A stretch of 59,000 nt of DNA from the NCBI GenBank assembly GCA_014529385.2, contig CM043942.1, positions 113,060,141-113,119,140 on the forward strand, read 5' to 3'. The stretch comes from Adiantum capillus-veneris (lineage: Eukaryota > Streptophyta > Polypodiopsida > Polypodiales > Pteridaceae). The first letter of the stretch is position 1. Each line of letters begins with the position of its first letter. The notes below the pieces were generated by a model that was not told the origin of the DNA, did not search any database, and saw only the letters and a program-made list of their open reading frames with translations. Made by a program: the position numbers and the translations under genes. Below are positions 23,984-35,140 of the stretch, piece by piece.

Positions 23984-25780
23984 TCAATCTGTCAAATACT
24001 CATGCTTGAAACAAGCAGGTATTTCCATCTGCACACCGGAAATGGCAAAGTTGATGACTCGAGGAAGGCGGCTTAAGGCATCTGCAACTGCATTTGCAAG
24101 GCCTAGCACATAATGAATAATCATATGAAAATTTACCAAGAACTCAACCCATCGTCCTTGACGAGGATTCATCACAGGTTGAGTAAAATTGTATGTCAAT
24201 GACTGATGATCTGTCTGCACCACGGAATCTGCGCCAAGAAGATAGTGTTTCCAAGTGCGGTAAGCATGAACAATGGCTAAAAATTCCTTGTCATAAACTG
24301 GGTATCTCATTTGTATGGCTGAAAATTTGCGGCTGTCAAAAGCAATGACACGCTCATTCTGCATAAGAACACCTCCATAAGCACGATCTGACGCATCCGC
24401 CATGACCTGAAAAGGTTGAGTAGGATCTGCAATAGCCAAAACTGGAGTTGTCGTCAAGGCATGTTTAAGGGCTTTGAACGACTGTTCTGCTTCTTCAATC
24501 CATTGAAGTTTATCCTGCTTGGTAAGCTCAGTCAAAGGAGCTGCAATGTCGGAGAATTTGTGGACCTTGGTATGATAGAAATTTGCAAGTCCCAAAAAGG
24601 AGCGCACATCTGAGATGGTGAACGGTAAAGGCCAATCCACTATGACCTGTATTTTCTTGGGATCGACTACAACGCCACTGGCAGAAATAATGTGACCAAG
24701 GTATTCCACCTGATTCTTGAAGAAATCACTTTTCTTCTTATTGATGTATAGCACATTGGTTCGCAAAACTTGGAAGACAAGCTTCAAATGTTCCTTGTGA
24801 TCAACCATCGTTCGACTGAAAACTAAAATGTCATCCAAATACACGATCACGAACTTGTCCAAGTATGGTCCGAATATTTCGTTCATCGGCGTCATGGAAG
24901 AGGCCGGGGCATTGGTTAACCCGAATGGTAATACCAGAAATTCATAGTGACCATACTTTGTGCGAAAAGCTGTCTTGTACTCATCACCAATGCGAATGCG
25001 AATTTGGTGATACCCTGATTTTAGATCAATTTTGGAGTAGATCTTTGCTCCCAGTAACTGATCAAATAACTCGTCAATGCGAGGCAAGGGAAACTTGTTT
25101 TTGATCGTCAACTTATTCAAAGCACAATAGTCGATGCAGAGACGCATAGACCCATCTTTCTTTTTGACCAACAGAACAGGAGCTCCAAATGGACTTTTGC
25201 TTGGGCGAATATGACCTTTATCCAACAAATCTTCTAGCTGCCGCTGTATCTCTTGAGACTCTGAGTATGAAACTCGATAAGGGGCTCGAATTGGTGGAGG
25301 TTGGCCAGGAATCAAATCAATGGGATGATCCACGGGACGCCGAGGAGGCAAAGTTGTTGGTAGCTCGTCGGGAAACAAGTCCAAATGTGGTTGAAAGAAG
25401 GGTTGTTGCAAATAGGCAATGTTTGAGGAGGATTTAACTTCTGCTTCTTCTGCACCGGGTTTAACATCTCTTAACATGATTAAGGCAGTAGCACAATCAC
25501 GTTTTCGAACCAGCCGTTTGACTTGTAAAGCAGAAACCAATATAATGGGTTTGGCACTGAAAAGACCACGAAGCTCTATTTCCTGTTCTTTGCGAAAGAG
25601 CCGAATTGAGTGATCTCTGAAACTGATTATTGGATCATACTGAAATAGCCAAGACTGGCCAAGGATCAAGTCGTAATGTGACAAAGGCATAACGGAAAAA
25701 CCAAGCTGATCCTGGTAATCCTGTATCTGAAAATCTAGCTTTTCAATCTTTGTTGCACTGGAGGAAGGAACCATCAGCAA
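23984..25780 (-). CDS. reverse transcriptase and RNase H of element G
   Basis: 598 open codons; the frame enters without a true start because it follows a frameshift. [13 protein letters not shown] ends the protease linker. RT blocks: [44 protein letters not shown] and [12 protein letters not shown], with YLDD around residue 313. Connection: [25 protein letters not shown]. RNase [40 protein letters not shown] and ADALSRLP. All catalytic motifs I can check look intact. Confidence 0.93.
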   Translation of the reverse strand: MLMVPSSSATKIEKLDFQIQDYQDQLGFSVMPLSHYDLILGQSWLFQYDPIISFRDHSIRLFRKEQEIELRGLFSAKPIILVSALQVKRLVRKRDCATALIMLRDVKPGAEEAEVKSSSNIAYLQQPFFQPHLDLFPDELPTTLPPRRPVDHPIDLIPGQPPPIRAPYRVSYSESQEIQRQLEDLLDKGHIRPSKSPFGAPVLLVKKKDGSMRLCIDYCALNKLTIKNKFPLPRIDELFDQLLGAKIYSKIDLKSGYHQIRIRIGDEYKTAFRTKYGHYEFLVLPFGLTNAPASSMTPMNEIFGPYLDKFVIVYLDDILVFSRTMVDHKEHLKLVFQVLRTNVLYINKKKSDFFKNQVEYLGHIISASGVVVDPKKIQVIVDWPLPFTISDVRSFLGLANFYHTKVHKFSDIAAPLTELTKQDKLQWIEEAEQSFKALKHALTTTPVLAIADPTQPFQVMADASDRAYGGVLMQNERVIAFDSRKFSAIQMRYPVYDKEFLAIVHAYRTWKHYLLGADSVVQTDHQSLTYNFTQPVMNPRQGRWVEFLVNFHMIIHYVLGLANAVADALSRLPRVINFAISGVQMEIPACFKHEYLTD

Positions 25781-26198
25781 GTTCTACTTGGTAAGCTGCC
25801 TCACTAGGTTGAGTTTGAAGGCGCAATTTAGTAATCAAAGATGTGCTGACGAAATTAGTAGAACACCCACTATCCACAAGAACATTGATTGGCTGCTTGC
25901 CAACAAAGCCAAGGAGGCTGAGAACCTGATTCGAAAGATCCACTGGAGCAATGACGTGATTCCGAGCATTCATCATTAAGGCACTTACAACCTTGGAAAC
26001 TCGAACACAACGTGCTGCCTGTTTGCCTTTGTTTGGGACAGGAGGTTGGCTGTGGATAGGTTTTGAAATTGTGGTCTCCATGTGAGAATTCTGGCGAGGA
26101 CTTGAAGGATTTGGCTTCTTGGGGCATTCATACCACCTGTGATCTCCATGACAAATTGTACATAATCCTGTACGGTTGGAGTTGGAGGTTGAAGGAGC
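25743..26198 (-). pseudogene. zinc knuckle and protease of element G
   Basis: The frame after the gag stop reads a CTICHGDHRWYEC knuckle (CX2CX3HX4C). The retropepsin segment follows: INVLVDSGCSTNFVS with the catalytic DSG intact, and [10 protein letters not shown]. The frame ends at 25743, and RT continues in a different frame, so a frameshift lies near 25745-25780. Confidence 0.85.
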
Positions 26199-27260
26199 TT
26201 ATGAAGAGGATTGATGTCCAGAGGACGTATTCGGCCGAAAATCACGACGACCATTCCTTCTATGATTGGGACGATTGTTTCGTCGATTCTGATTATTTGC
26301 CGAAGAGGAGGCTTTGGAAGTGGCTGCTTTTCCAGAAGATTGGGGTCGAAAAGAAGTTTGTCCAGCAGAGTATTGTCTCGAAGAGTGAGCTCTTGAGAAA
26401 GAACGCTGATTCTGACCACCTTGTCCTTGGTAATTACGTTGTGAAGAGCTTGCAGAATTGGAAACTCGATCAACAGGAAGGAAACTTCTGAGTGGGCGCC
26501 GATTGTCACCAAGACGCTCAACATAAGCGATTGCAGCATCCAGTGTGGCAGGGTTAAATTTATGGACATCATCTTGCAGCGAAGGCTCAAGTTCGTCAAC
26601 AAAACTGTGGAGTTTGTCGGAAGGACTGAGAGTCTCTATCTCAAGAGTTAATTTCTGAAACTCTAAGATGTACGTGGCCAAGGAACCAATTTGGCTCACG
26701 CGGCGGAGAGAAGACCGGGCGTGGAAATCGGCATTTGTAGGCTCAAAAGCCTTGCAAAGAACACGCCGGAATTTGTCCCAAGTAGCGGTGATTTTTCCAT
26801 CTTTGATGCGGCGACGCCACCAAAGAAATGCAGTATCCTTTAGTAGAGAGCTAGCCAAAGCAACTTTCTTGCTTTCAATGAGATCAGTATTTGAAAAGTA
26901 AACCTCCATTTTGAAAAGCCAATGGTCCAGCACGCGCTTATCGCGGCGACCATTGTATGGCTCGGGCAACTTTGCATCTATTTTCTTTTTTTGTGTTGTG
27001 TTTATTATCTTAAAAAGATATTTCAATTCAGGATTGTCTACCTCTGGTTCCAGAGCGTCGACTTGCTCAGGAACTGACTCTGCTACCGAAGAAACTGAAT
27101 GGGTAGCTGGCTGCGTCCTTGAAGAAGAAAAGGCCTGCAGGACATCCAAACGTGCGGTCATCGATGCAAGACCGGTGGAGAGGGCCTCCTGGAGGACGGA
27201 TATCTGTTCTCTGAGGATGGCTATCGGATCGTCTGGTGTAGCACTGCCTGTCTCTGACAT
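26199..27260 (-). CDS. gag of element G
   Basis: 353 codons from ATG (MSETGSATPDD). The N-terminus is coiled-coil-like (REQISVLQEALSTGLASM). The retrotransposon gag core follows: KLPEPYNGRRD, WLFKMEVYFSNT, DTAFLWWRRR, W..F...L...F, and FVDELEPSLQDDV. The tail is Arg/Ser/Gln-rich. An in-frame TAA at 26199 separates it from the zinc knuckle, which continues in the same frame. Confidence 0.88.
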   Translation of the reverse strand: MSETGSATPDDPIAILREQISVLQEALSTGLASMTARLDVLQAFSSSRTQPATHSVSSVAESVPEQVDALEPEVDNPELKYLFKIINTTQKKKIDAKLPEPYNGRRDKRVLDHWLFKMEVYFSNTDLIESKKVALASSLLKDTAFLWWRRRIKDGKITATWDKFRRVLCKAFEPTNADFHARSSLRRVSQIGSLATYILEFQKLTLEIETLSPSDKLHSFVDELEPSLQDDVHKFNPATLDAAIAYVERLGDNRRPLRSFLPVDRVSNSASSSQRNYQGQGGQNQRSFSRAHSSRQYSAGQTSFRPQSSGKAATSKASSSANNQNRRNNRPNHRRNGRRDFRPNTSSGHQSSS

Positions 27261-27269
27261 TTTGACGGC

Positions 27270-27956
27270 TCAGAGGGAATATCTCGGAGAAGCTGGAGAG
27301 GTGTGGTTGCCGTAAAAGGGTGAAGCTGCTGCTGATGCTGCGTCCCACTCCTCTAAGAAATCTGGTCCAAGATCCGAATCCTCGATATCTTCCACCTCGT
27401 TGATAGGAGGTGTGTCGTCTGGCGTCAAAGGCGTGTAGTCCGGAAGCTGTAACTCGCTGCGAACCCGAACTAAAGGCTGCTGGGAAATGATGTCGTTTAC
27501 TGAATCCACACAACACTCCGTCAGAGAATAGGCCAAGTGGGGGTACCGGCTCAATATGTCCTCGTAGTGCGGCAAATGAAGAGGCTCGCACGTAACTATG
27601 ATATGCCACACCACCCAGCCCTGTGAGCGCGAGGCATGCCGATGAGTGACATAAACCAGGTAATTTTGTGGCAACACTGATGGCTGTAATGCAGGTCCAG
27701 GAGCAGGCTCGGGTGCCGGAATGAAGTCGGGAACCTGTCTTTCCTCTGGAACTGGAACTGGAGATGGGGAATCCGAAATGAGAATTACTTCCGGTTCGAA
27801 TGCGGGTTCCGGTTCGGGTACGGGTTCTGGTTCGGGGGTATCTAGTATAATTATCACTTCGGGAGCCGGAGGAGGATTTTCTGGCAATATTTCTTCGGGC
27901 ACCTCGTCTATGTACGAGAGAAAATTGACGGGAACGTCGAGGGCATCGTCTTCCAT
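27270..27956 (-). CDS. extra ORF upstream of gag in element G, function unknown
   Basis: ATG at 27956 opens about 228 codons that stop just before the gag ATG at 27260. The N-terminal half is acidic and proline-rich with Pro-Glu runs (PEPEPVPEPEP) and two EVIxIxDxP-type repeats. The C-terminal half has YVTHRHASRSQGW and HLPHYEDILSRYPHL and looks globular. I recognise no family. It lies between the PBS and gag, where most chromoviruses have only a leader. It could be a gag N-terminal extension, an additional ORF or a captured sequence. Its long open frame in an otherwise damaged element is notable. Confidence 0.6.
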   Translation of the reverse strand: MEDDALDVPVNFLSYIDEVPEEILPENPPPAPEVIIILDTPEPEPVPEPEPAFEPEVILISDSPSPVPVPEERQVPDFIPAPEPAPGPALQPSVLPQNYLVYVTHRHASRSQGWVVWHIIVTCEPLHLPHYEDILSRYPHLAYSLTECCVDSVNDIISQQPLVRVRSELQLPDYTPLTPDDTPPINEVEDIEDSDLGPDFLEEWDAASAAASPFYGNHTSPASPRYSL

Positions 27957-28605
27957 GACTCTAAACAAGCCCGCGTGTGCACCTGGCGATGGCCAGAATG
28001 GGTAGCGCTGAGAATTAGCAGAAGAGAGGGCGATGGATTTCCTTCACGGTGGCGCTGGTTTGTCATTGCACTGGCTGCCGTTGGCCTCTTGTTTTTTTGT
28101 TTAATTATTCCCCAAAGGGGTGCCCAAGGGTGCCCACTTAAAATTAGGTTGGACGGCCGGCCAAAAACCCTTTTAAGTAAAAGGGTGGCCTTTTTTTAGA
28201 ATTCAGCGCTGGCCTTTTAATTTAATCCCAAACGCTGCGCAGCTGCCTATTAAATCGAACGCTGCTACCTCCTGGAAAAACAACCAGCGCTGCCAACGTG
28301 GGCTGTAGTGTGTGAGTTGCCGGGTGAAGGGGCTGCCTAGATGCACTGGCTCGCGTCACTTGCGCAAGAAGGAAGGAGTGCAACTCATCCTGTCCTCGCG
28401 AAGAGTCTGGAATTGCAACCGGTACGCCGCAACACCTACTCTGTCTGCCTTCTTTTGCTTATCTTTATGTATGTGTTTGAGAAAAGATTACCTCATGCTG
28501 ACATGGGTCCTGGCCATCTTTCTTCTGCTTCCATACAACTCCGGGAAGGGGGAGAGTAGCGGCGAGGGTGAGAGGCTCACAACCTTCGGGTCCCGGGAAA
28601 AATTC

Positions 28606-28618
28606 GCTCTGATACCAT
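28606..28618 (-). promoter_or_regulatory. primer binding site of element G
   Basis: Reads ATGGTATCAGAGC on the minus strand, a full match to the plant initiator-Met tRNA PBS core. Confidence 0.9.
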
Positions 28619-29023
28619 TGTAAGGATTCTAGTCGCTAATCCTTAATTAAGTACTTAAACTTAAGACTTAGGAAACTGAAACTGAACTTAGAACAAGACT
28701 TAGAAGACTCTGTGTTTGATTGCTTGAAAGTGTGATACAAGGGTTCCTTTTATAGGAATTGAATAGTCATCAGTGAAGAGACATGACTTTAGACGAAAAG
28801 ACACATCCTTTCGGCAAAAGCTGCAAACATTGGGTGAAGAGTCGCATCCGTACGGTGAAGGGGTGTGACCAATCGTTGAAGGAGTGTGGCTTTTGGTGAA
28901 GAGGTATGTCTTTTGGGCGAAGGGGTGTGACCATTCGAGAATAGGAGTCCTCCTGGGTTAGTCACACTTCGCATCTGCATCTGTAATGAATCAAGAAGAG
29001 TGTAACAAGTCACAATCGTGACA
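28619..29023 (-). repeat. 5' LTR of element G
   Basis: 405 bp. It differs from the 3' LTR mainly by loss of about 7 bp near 28660 and about 20 bp near 28775 (one unit of a GAAGAGACATG-type repeat). Confidence 0.9.
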
Positions 29024-29227
29024 TACTTTACTTGTTTGAGTGCACGAAATGATAGACAAAATGACTGCAGCATTTCGGTCTAATAAATCTCTGATAAATC
29101 TCTATAGACATGATTGCAATAAGGATTAGTCAATCGGGCATCTAAGAGGTCCCGACTGGATCTAGATGCGATGGCTAAATACGTTGCCGATTAATCATGG
29201 TCTGAAATTAGAATGATTGTTGAATGT

Positions 29228-29286
29228 GATTTGTCATGTGATGTCCTGTGATGTCAAGTGATGTCCTGTGATGTCCGGTGATGTGA
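29228..29286 (+). repeat. GTGATGTCCT-type minisatellite in H 3' region
   Basis: About five imperfect 10-bp units between the chromodomain and the 3' LTR of H. The rest of this stretch (21852-22085 and 29029-29425) is noncoding and unrecognised. Confidence 0.7.
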
Positions 29287-29425
29287 CTATCGATTGGTAC
29301 ATGTGCTAGATGTGTTGTTCCTAGTGCGTCAGTACTAACAGTCAGTGTTTGCTAAGAAAGTTTATGGCCTCTGTCTGTTTTGCAGGCGTAATCGAGGGCG
29401 ATTACAATGCTTTCAAGAGGGGGTA

Positions 29426-29940
29426 TGTCACAAACTGGTGGCGTGGCATGGCTTGGACATGGGGCAGCAGAGCACCCCCACACACACCCCGGAAAAGCAA
29501 GCCCACCAAATGCGCCAACAGGCTGGTACGGACTTCCATGAATTGCGGCAAATTTTGCGACGCAAAACGCGTAAGCTGCTGATGTGGCATTTGCATACGG
29601 AAAGCTGCTTTTTACGCTGCTTAATTCTACGCAAGGCATTTTGAGAAGCTTTTGGACTCAATTGCTTTATTTTTGAAAAGCTTGAGAGCTTTTGGATTAT
29701 TGCTTTTGGGGCTCTGCTTATGGGCATCCCTTGTAAACTTATAAAGAAGTGGGCATCCCTTGTAAACTTATAAAGAAGTGGGCAAGGCCCTCACAACTCA
29801 GAGCATCTGGACGCAGAGTCTGAGAGTGAGAACCCTCCCACTCTCTTGTACTTTGAACACAGATTAATACAAAAAGAAGGGCCAACATCTCTAGGCACGG
29901 AACTCCAGAATCTTGACTTGGAGTGTCCAAGTTTGTTACA
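29426..29940 (+). repeat. 3' LTR of element H
   Basis: 515 bp, TGTCACAAACTGG to TTTGTTACA, directly after the polypurine tract. It contains a local duplication of GTGGGCATCCCTTGTAAACT. Confidence 0.9.
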
Positions 29941-29945
29941 TTTCC

Positions 29946-30431
29946 AGTTTTCAGCCCTTTCCCTCGCCGGAGTCGGCCAATCTGAAGAAGCTAGACTCTC
30001 CGTTGCAACTCGGTACTTCAGTAGCCCATTGAGCCTCTTCTCAACCATTCCCTCGCCGCATCGAGTGCTCCCATTGTTGTCCATCATTGGCATCATCATC
30101 ATCCGTGTTTTCAGCCCGGCTTTACGCAACAGATTGGTTGAGCTTTTGCAGCCAGCTTTCAACCCTTGATTCCTCACATCAAAGCGCAAATCAGCTCCAG
30201 ATATACCCCTTGGTGGCCATCAACAACCCCTCACAAGACGGATCCAAAGGCACATCAAATTAGCCCAGAGGTGCTTCATTTTGAAGAGTTACCGCGGCAA
30301 CATTCCCCATTCGAGTCAGTAGAGTCTGCATTGAGGTATTGCATGTGTGTACATTCAATTTACACAATCAAAAGAAAATACCAAATGGCAACGGTGTGAG
30401 GGGTCCTTGAGAGGGGTCGTTGGGACCCCAT

Positions 30432-30495
<64 letters not shown>

Positions 30496-31044
30496 AGAGC
30501 AGCGCATTCATCTTGTTGCAGAGCAGAGCGTGGGCGAGTTCAGAGCTGAGCACCGCGTTCATCCTGTCGCAAAGCAGCGTGGCAGTTCTGCACAGGAGAG
30601 CGTGGGTGTGTTTTGCAGGCAGCGTGTTCATAATGTACAAAAAAAAGCCTCTGGGCGAGCACACGGCAAGGGGGCGTAGGAGCAGGGAAAGCTTTGCCGA
30701 TAACAGCAACGCAAGGAGATTCCAGCACAGACAAGGGCAAGCAAGAGCGCGAGGCCCGCAGCGTTCATTCTCTGCACGTCGAAAGAACGAGAATATGTTA
30801 AGGAGACAACAGGTACTCTCTTTTCTGTAGTAATTCAGCCCATTCCTGCGTTTTACAGAGGGCTGGACAGCAGGCAGTATTCAGCCTGTTTGGCAATCTA
30901 AATCAGCCCCAGAGATGCCTCCCTACAAGGAGTTACCGCAGGCAAATTCACTTGAAGGTGTGCATTGCATGCACATTCGGTAACGCGGCAGTACCATAGG
31001 GGGCAGGTAAGGCAAGCGTGTGAGGGAACAAGTTCTACAAGGCC
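29946..31044. other. unassigned sequence between H and D gag, with (CT)n
   Basis: The first part probably continues the K-family LTR split by H. Two stretches, 30190-30400 and 30885-31030, share a weak motif series (AATCAGC..CCAGA, GAGTTACCGCGGC, CATTGCATG, GTGTGAGG) and may be diverged duplicates. A (CT)n tract lies at 30434-30491 and a G run at 31054-31067 just beyond. No protein was recognised. Confidence 0.35.
30434..30491. repeat. (CT)n microsatellite
   Basis: Uninterrupted CT dinucleotides, about 58 bp. Confidence 0.97.
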
Positions 31045-31076
31045 ATGCTAGTCGGGGGGGGGGGGGGAATGGACCA

Positions 31077-31216
31077 ACCAACCGACCTCGGAGATGACGA
31101 TATCTATGAAACCCTGCCTAAATCAAAAGCAACATTTAGGCGGAGGATTCAAGAGAGAACACTATCGCCAGGTTTTGTGAGAGCAGAGAAACTTTCTAGA
31201 GTCAAAGATGACAATG
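31077..31216 (+). pseudogene. possible gag start of element D, cut by LINE
   Basis: An open plus frame (MDQPTDLGDDDIYETLP.., then AEKLSRVKDDN) runs into the poly-T end of the minus-strand LINE at 31217. Beyond the LINE, at about 47062, a gag frame resumes with SNIEVLTAAMYLSGDA. The AAAGATGACAATG left of the LINE and AAAAGTAACATTG right of it look like a decayed target duplication, which would make the two gag parts one gene. The joining is an inference. Confidence 0.4.
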
Positions 31217-33762
31217 TTTTTTTTTTCCGAGAAAAAAATCCTTCTATTAGTTAATGAAACTGCCCATAGGGCTACAACCACCTCTACTAGAGAGGGCTAC
31301 AACAATCATAAGGAGGAGACTCTCCCAATGAAAAAACAACATATGTACAATGAGGCTAAATCAAGAGATGGGAGGAGGGAAAAGCCACACAGGTGGACGG
31401 TAGTGCCATCTCAGCACACCCTGGACCATGGTGAAGAAAGGCCCATGGCGCCAGAGTCGAAGGAAAGCCTCTCTACGCTCCCGCATGCGGTCAGAGCTGC
31501 CCTGGAGTCTCTCGAACTGACCTTTGAGACTATAGACCAAGCTCTAGCCAAAGTCTCGAACAGTCTCTGCTGGTGATACAAGGCGAGCCTCAAAGATGCA
31601 AAAGCAGCGGGCCCACCAAATGAACCAAAGTGTCAGGCCGCAGATGAGCTCCCAACACTCCTCTCTCTCACTGCACCACTCATTTGGAGCAAGCTCTATA
31701 GCAGGCTGGAGTGTAGGTCGACCCCCCTGCATCACTATCATCCTGTTGGTGGAGGATAGCTGAAACTCAAGTGTCGGGCCCGTGAGAGTGGACCAAGCAG
31801 CTACCCCCCAAGTGTAGTATGTATTGTCGTGCAGTGGAAAGAGTTGGCATCAGTCGAAGGACACGAAGCCAAACCTGTTGTGCCAAAGGACAACCCCAAA
31901 GACAATGGCGCTGACTCTCCACAAGATGGTCACAGGCTACGCATGCTGCCGAGAGACCACTATGTACAAGCCATCTCTCAACTGCTGTAGCTCGATGTGC
32001 AACCAGCCACCGGAACAAAGTGACTCGCTGCGACTGTCTGAAGTCCCACAACCTCGCCCAAAAAGCTGACAAGAACTCAGTTGTGAGACCCTTCTCCTCC
32101 AATGAGGTGTTGCAGCAGGACGAGCCTCTCTCCGCGCTCCCAATATGTGACGTCCCAGTCGAACAGTGTACTGAAAGAAAGGGACGCCTGGATGGTTAGC
32201 AGAGGAGAAAGGGTCCCTCCAAAACCACTCTCCAAGATCCCATTGCACTCGTGCCAGTAGACAACACTCCCAAGCCCACAGCCTCTAGTGGCCAATCTCA
32301 AGAGCTGCTCGGTCAGGATCTATGACACAAGTCCTCCCACAAATGCCCACAACTCGGATCCTCTGAAAACAGCACTCTGCCACCTGTGAGACCTCTACTG
32401 AAACTCGGTGTAAATGACCCTTGCCCTGTAGCTCGAAAAACAGGGAGGGTACATTCTCTGAGCAAGCTCAAACTGCGATGAGAACCTCCAGTCGCGTGAA
32501 GGCCCCCATCCATTTGGGCGATGCTAACTCGAGAGGTGTGAGCCACTCAGTTGGTACTACCTCTGTGATGGCCTGACACATGCTCTTCACCCCTCTCATG
32601 CCCTGTACCTGGATGCTCTGAAGCTCCTCTCATAAGCCTAAAAACTGTAGCCAGTCACCTAGAGTGCATGCTGGACCCTCTGCCATCGGACCCCAAGAAA
32701 CATGAGGCCTACTACCAACCAAGTGGCCTCTCGGAGTGCTAACCATGGGTCCTTGAGGCCTTGCACACTTCAAAAAGAAGCCCAAACATTTACTTCAATT
32801 TTTGCCAAATTTGTTTGTAGCCATTGGCCGTTCCAGGGGAATTCCGGAACGTTCCGGAACGGCCGTTCCGGTTTGCACTGGCCACCCGAAACGTCAGACG
32901 TTTCGGAACGTTCGAGAAGGGAACTGCCCCCTGGAACGCCGGAACGGGGACTAGGGGGCGTTCCCCGGTAACTATGCTCTCTGCAGTTGCTCCCAGGATC
33001 GAAGCAGACTCACAGCAGAACGGTCCTCCAGTCTCCTGCCCAGGCCAACTCTGTGCATCTCTGTGAAAATCCATCTGGTCGAAGGTTGCCAGGGGCCTCC
33101 CGATGAAGCAAAAACTTCTTCTAGGGATACTCCCTTGGAAGTAATCCTCTGACAACAAACTTCCCAAGAAGGACTCTACTCTGCTCTACTGGGTCTATGA
33201 TCCCCAACCCTCCCTGAGAACAAGGAAGAGTGATGACCTGCCAGGCCACTTTGGCCCGGGCTATCTGAGTTTCACGCCTTGACCAAAGGAAGTTCTTGAT
33301 CAGCCTCTCTACCTGGCTGATGCAGGAATTCGAAAAGATCCAACAAGAAGTGATGTAACACATAGTAGCCAACAACACTTGGTTGGCCACTACAACTCTG
33401 TCTGCCAGAGAAAGTCGTGCGGAGCTCCAATGTAACAACTTCCTCCTGATGGACAGGAGGAGGGGAGCAATCTGTTGCTCAAGAGACAAGTCCAAGCCAA
33501 CCTGACAGCCTAAGTATCGAACTGCAATCCCTGGGGGAATCCATCTGAAACCCTCACCTGGCAGCCAATCAGGCGTAGGAGCACTCCCAACCGAGAAAGC
33601 CACTGTCTTTCTCTAGTTGATCAATGCGCTTGATGCACAACCAAAGGTCTTAAGAGCTTGCTCACACCTGTGAAGGTTGGCCTCCTGGCTCTCCAAGTAC
33701 AAGGCTGAGTCGTCTGCAAACTCAGCATCCAGTAGCTCATCTCCCCGAATAAGGAGCGCTAA
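31217..33762 (-). pseudogene. LINE, 3' part: RT C-terminus, zf-RVT, tail with poly-A
   Basis: Reads on the minus strand from EFADDSALYLESQE (the RT YxDD box as FADD) through LNCQ-type thumb sequence (LPGEGFRWIPPGIAVRYLG, LSLADRVVVANQVLLA, FLWSRRE) to a zf-RVT domain (FRWLVAHRATAVERW, CVACDHLVESQRHCLWGCP). It then reaches the C-terminal WFIWWARCFCIFEA and a poly-A tract (poly-T at 31217-31226 on the plus strand). It contains frameshifts and a GGAACG-rich insertion at about 32818-32976. The preceding coding part lies beyond element A. Confidence 0.85.
32818..32976. mobile_element. possible hAT-type MITE remnant inside LINE
   Basis: Rich in palindromes GGAACGTTCC and GGAACGGCCGTTCC. Its right end, GGTAACTATG, matches the terminus of the MITE at 50362-50534. 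The left end is degenerate and no 8-bp TSD is visible. Confidence 0.4.
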
Positions 33763-35039
33763 TGTTAGGTGCAACGCAATGATTGTTTGCGCTTTGCTCA
33801 AGATGAGTGCTCCGAACTGTGCTCAAGGTTTCTTTTGTTCTTATGGAAGGGAGAGCCTTCCGTTCTTAATGAGAGAATGCTATGATCACAAACAAAGTGT
33901 ATGGACACTGTGCGTGCAAGTGAATGAGACTAAGAGATAGAGACAGAAGAGAGATACGACACCAGAGACGTTGTAAAACCCTCCTCCGAAGGCCCCACTC
34001 TCGTCGGCGAGAGTGGTCTACTTATGATTGCACAATTTGGTACAAATGGAATGCATGAGACTGAAGCAAGTCTAGGCTATGTCGACGATGACGACGGTGA
34101 TGACGAAGTCGACCTAAGGGCTGAAATCTGCAATCTTTCTATTGCTGTCCAAAAATGCTATGGGCTGAAATCTGCAATCTTTCTACTGCTGTCCAAAAAC
34201 GCTATGGGCTGAAATCTGCGACTAGTCCAAAAACCCTGATTCTGGGGGCTGTTTCTGTAGGTCTTTGACGTTTAAAATCTGCAGGTTTAGGGCTGAAAAC
34301 TGAGGTTCTGAAGATTGAAAACTGATGGTCTTTACAGGGCTGAATCTGCTACACTTTAGGGGTATCTGGCTGGTCTTGATCTGCTACTGAATCGCTGTGG
34401 CTGAGACTGAAAACGCAAACTTGCTGATGTCAAAAACGCGAGCTGCTGTGTTCCAAAAATGCTAGCTGATGCCTTGAAAAAACGCTAGGTGCAGGGTTCT
34501 GTTGGCGATGCAATCTGATGCAAAATGCCAAGCTGAGGATGTTGGCAAAAACGCTAGGTGATGGTGCTTGGAGAAAACGCTAGGGAAAGGAATCTGCTGC
34601 TTGGAGAAAACGCCAAGGCTTGGAATCCTGCTTGGAGGGGGGAACCGCCAAGGTTCTGCTCAGAAGTTGCCTGTTGAGCTGGGCTCCTGTTGCCTCTTCT
34701 GCCATCGAGTGCTAACTTGGGTTTGCTTATATACAAACTTAGCAAAATTGCCCGACCTACTTTTGTTGGAAACTCACTTAAAAATAATAAGTGAAAAATG
34801 TCAAAAATAGGCTAAATGCACTGGAAAATTCCCCTGAAGGATTCTGATGGGAATGCTTATGATCATGTTGTATGCAACCAGAGGATATGCATCTATGTTA
34901 AGTGACTGGGCATGCACGGTCTACGAATAGACTCACAAAAGTGCCAGATCACTTCTAATCTAAACTGATTGGATTGACTCAACCCTGATTATGCTATAGC
35001 TTGTCCACGGACACATAGGGCTGGATGTGTCACGTGACA
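33763..35039 (-). repeat. 3' LTR of element A (family L)
   Basis: 1277 bp, TGTCACGTGACACATCC to TGCACCTAACA in minus orientation. It has a local duplication of about 44 bp near 34130-34205 that is absent from the other full LTR. The polypurine tract TTTGAAAAGGAGGGGA precedes it (plus 35040-35055). Confidence 0.92.
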
Positions 35040-35140
35040 TCCCCTCCTTTTCAAAGTGAGGTACTGGTACCGAACTGTATGGCGTCGAGGGAGATAGCCA
35101 ATAGCATCCGGAATCCTGGAAGGGACTCTTCGCCGGCCCA

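Larger units (their letters stand above)
22086..29023 (-). mobile_element. element G: Ty3/gypsy chromodomain retrotransposon, best preserved in window
   Basis: The LTRs at 28619-29023 (5') and 22086-22517 (3') are flanked by TACTT on both sides (22081-22085 and 29024-29028). A PBS matching TGGTATCAGAGC and a polypurine tract GGGAGGGAA adjoin the LTRs. Inside, in order, are an extra proline-rich frame, gag, zinc knuckle and protease, a 598-codon open reverse transcriptase/RNase H frame, integrase and chromodomain. I see one in-frame stop after gag, a frameshift between protease and RT, and breaks in integrase. It inserted into the 3' region of H, so it is younger than H. Confidence 0.95.
15129..29940 (+). 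mobile_element. element H: Ty3/gypsy chromodomain LTR retrotransposon, decayed, with nested insertions
   Basis: The LTRs at 15129-15690 and 29426-29940 run in the same direction and are flanked by TTTCC on both sides (15124-15128 and 29941-29945). The PBS GTGGTATCAGAAC follows the 5' LTR and a polypurine tract (CAAGAGGGGGTA) precedes the 3' LTR. Order inside is gag, zinc knuckle, protease, reverse transcriptase, RNase H, integrase, chromodomain, which is the Ty3/gypsy chromovirus order. Many stops and frameshifts make it nonfunctional. An L-family LTR fragment splits gag from protease and element G lies downstream of the chromodomain. The two LTRs differ by indels, so it is old. Confidence 0.92.
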
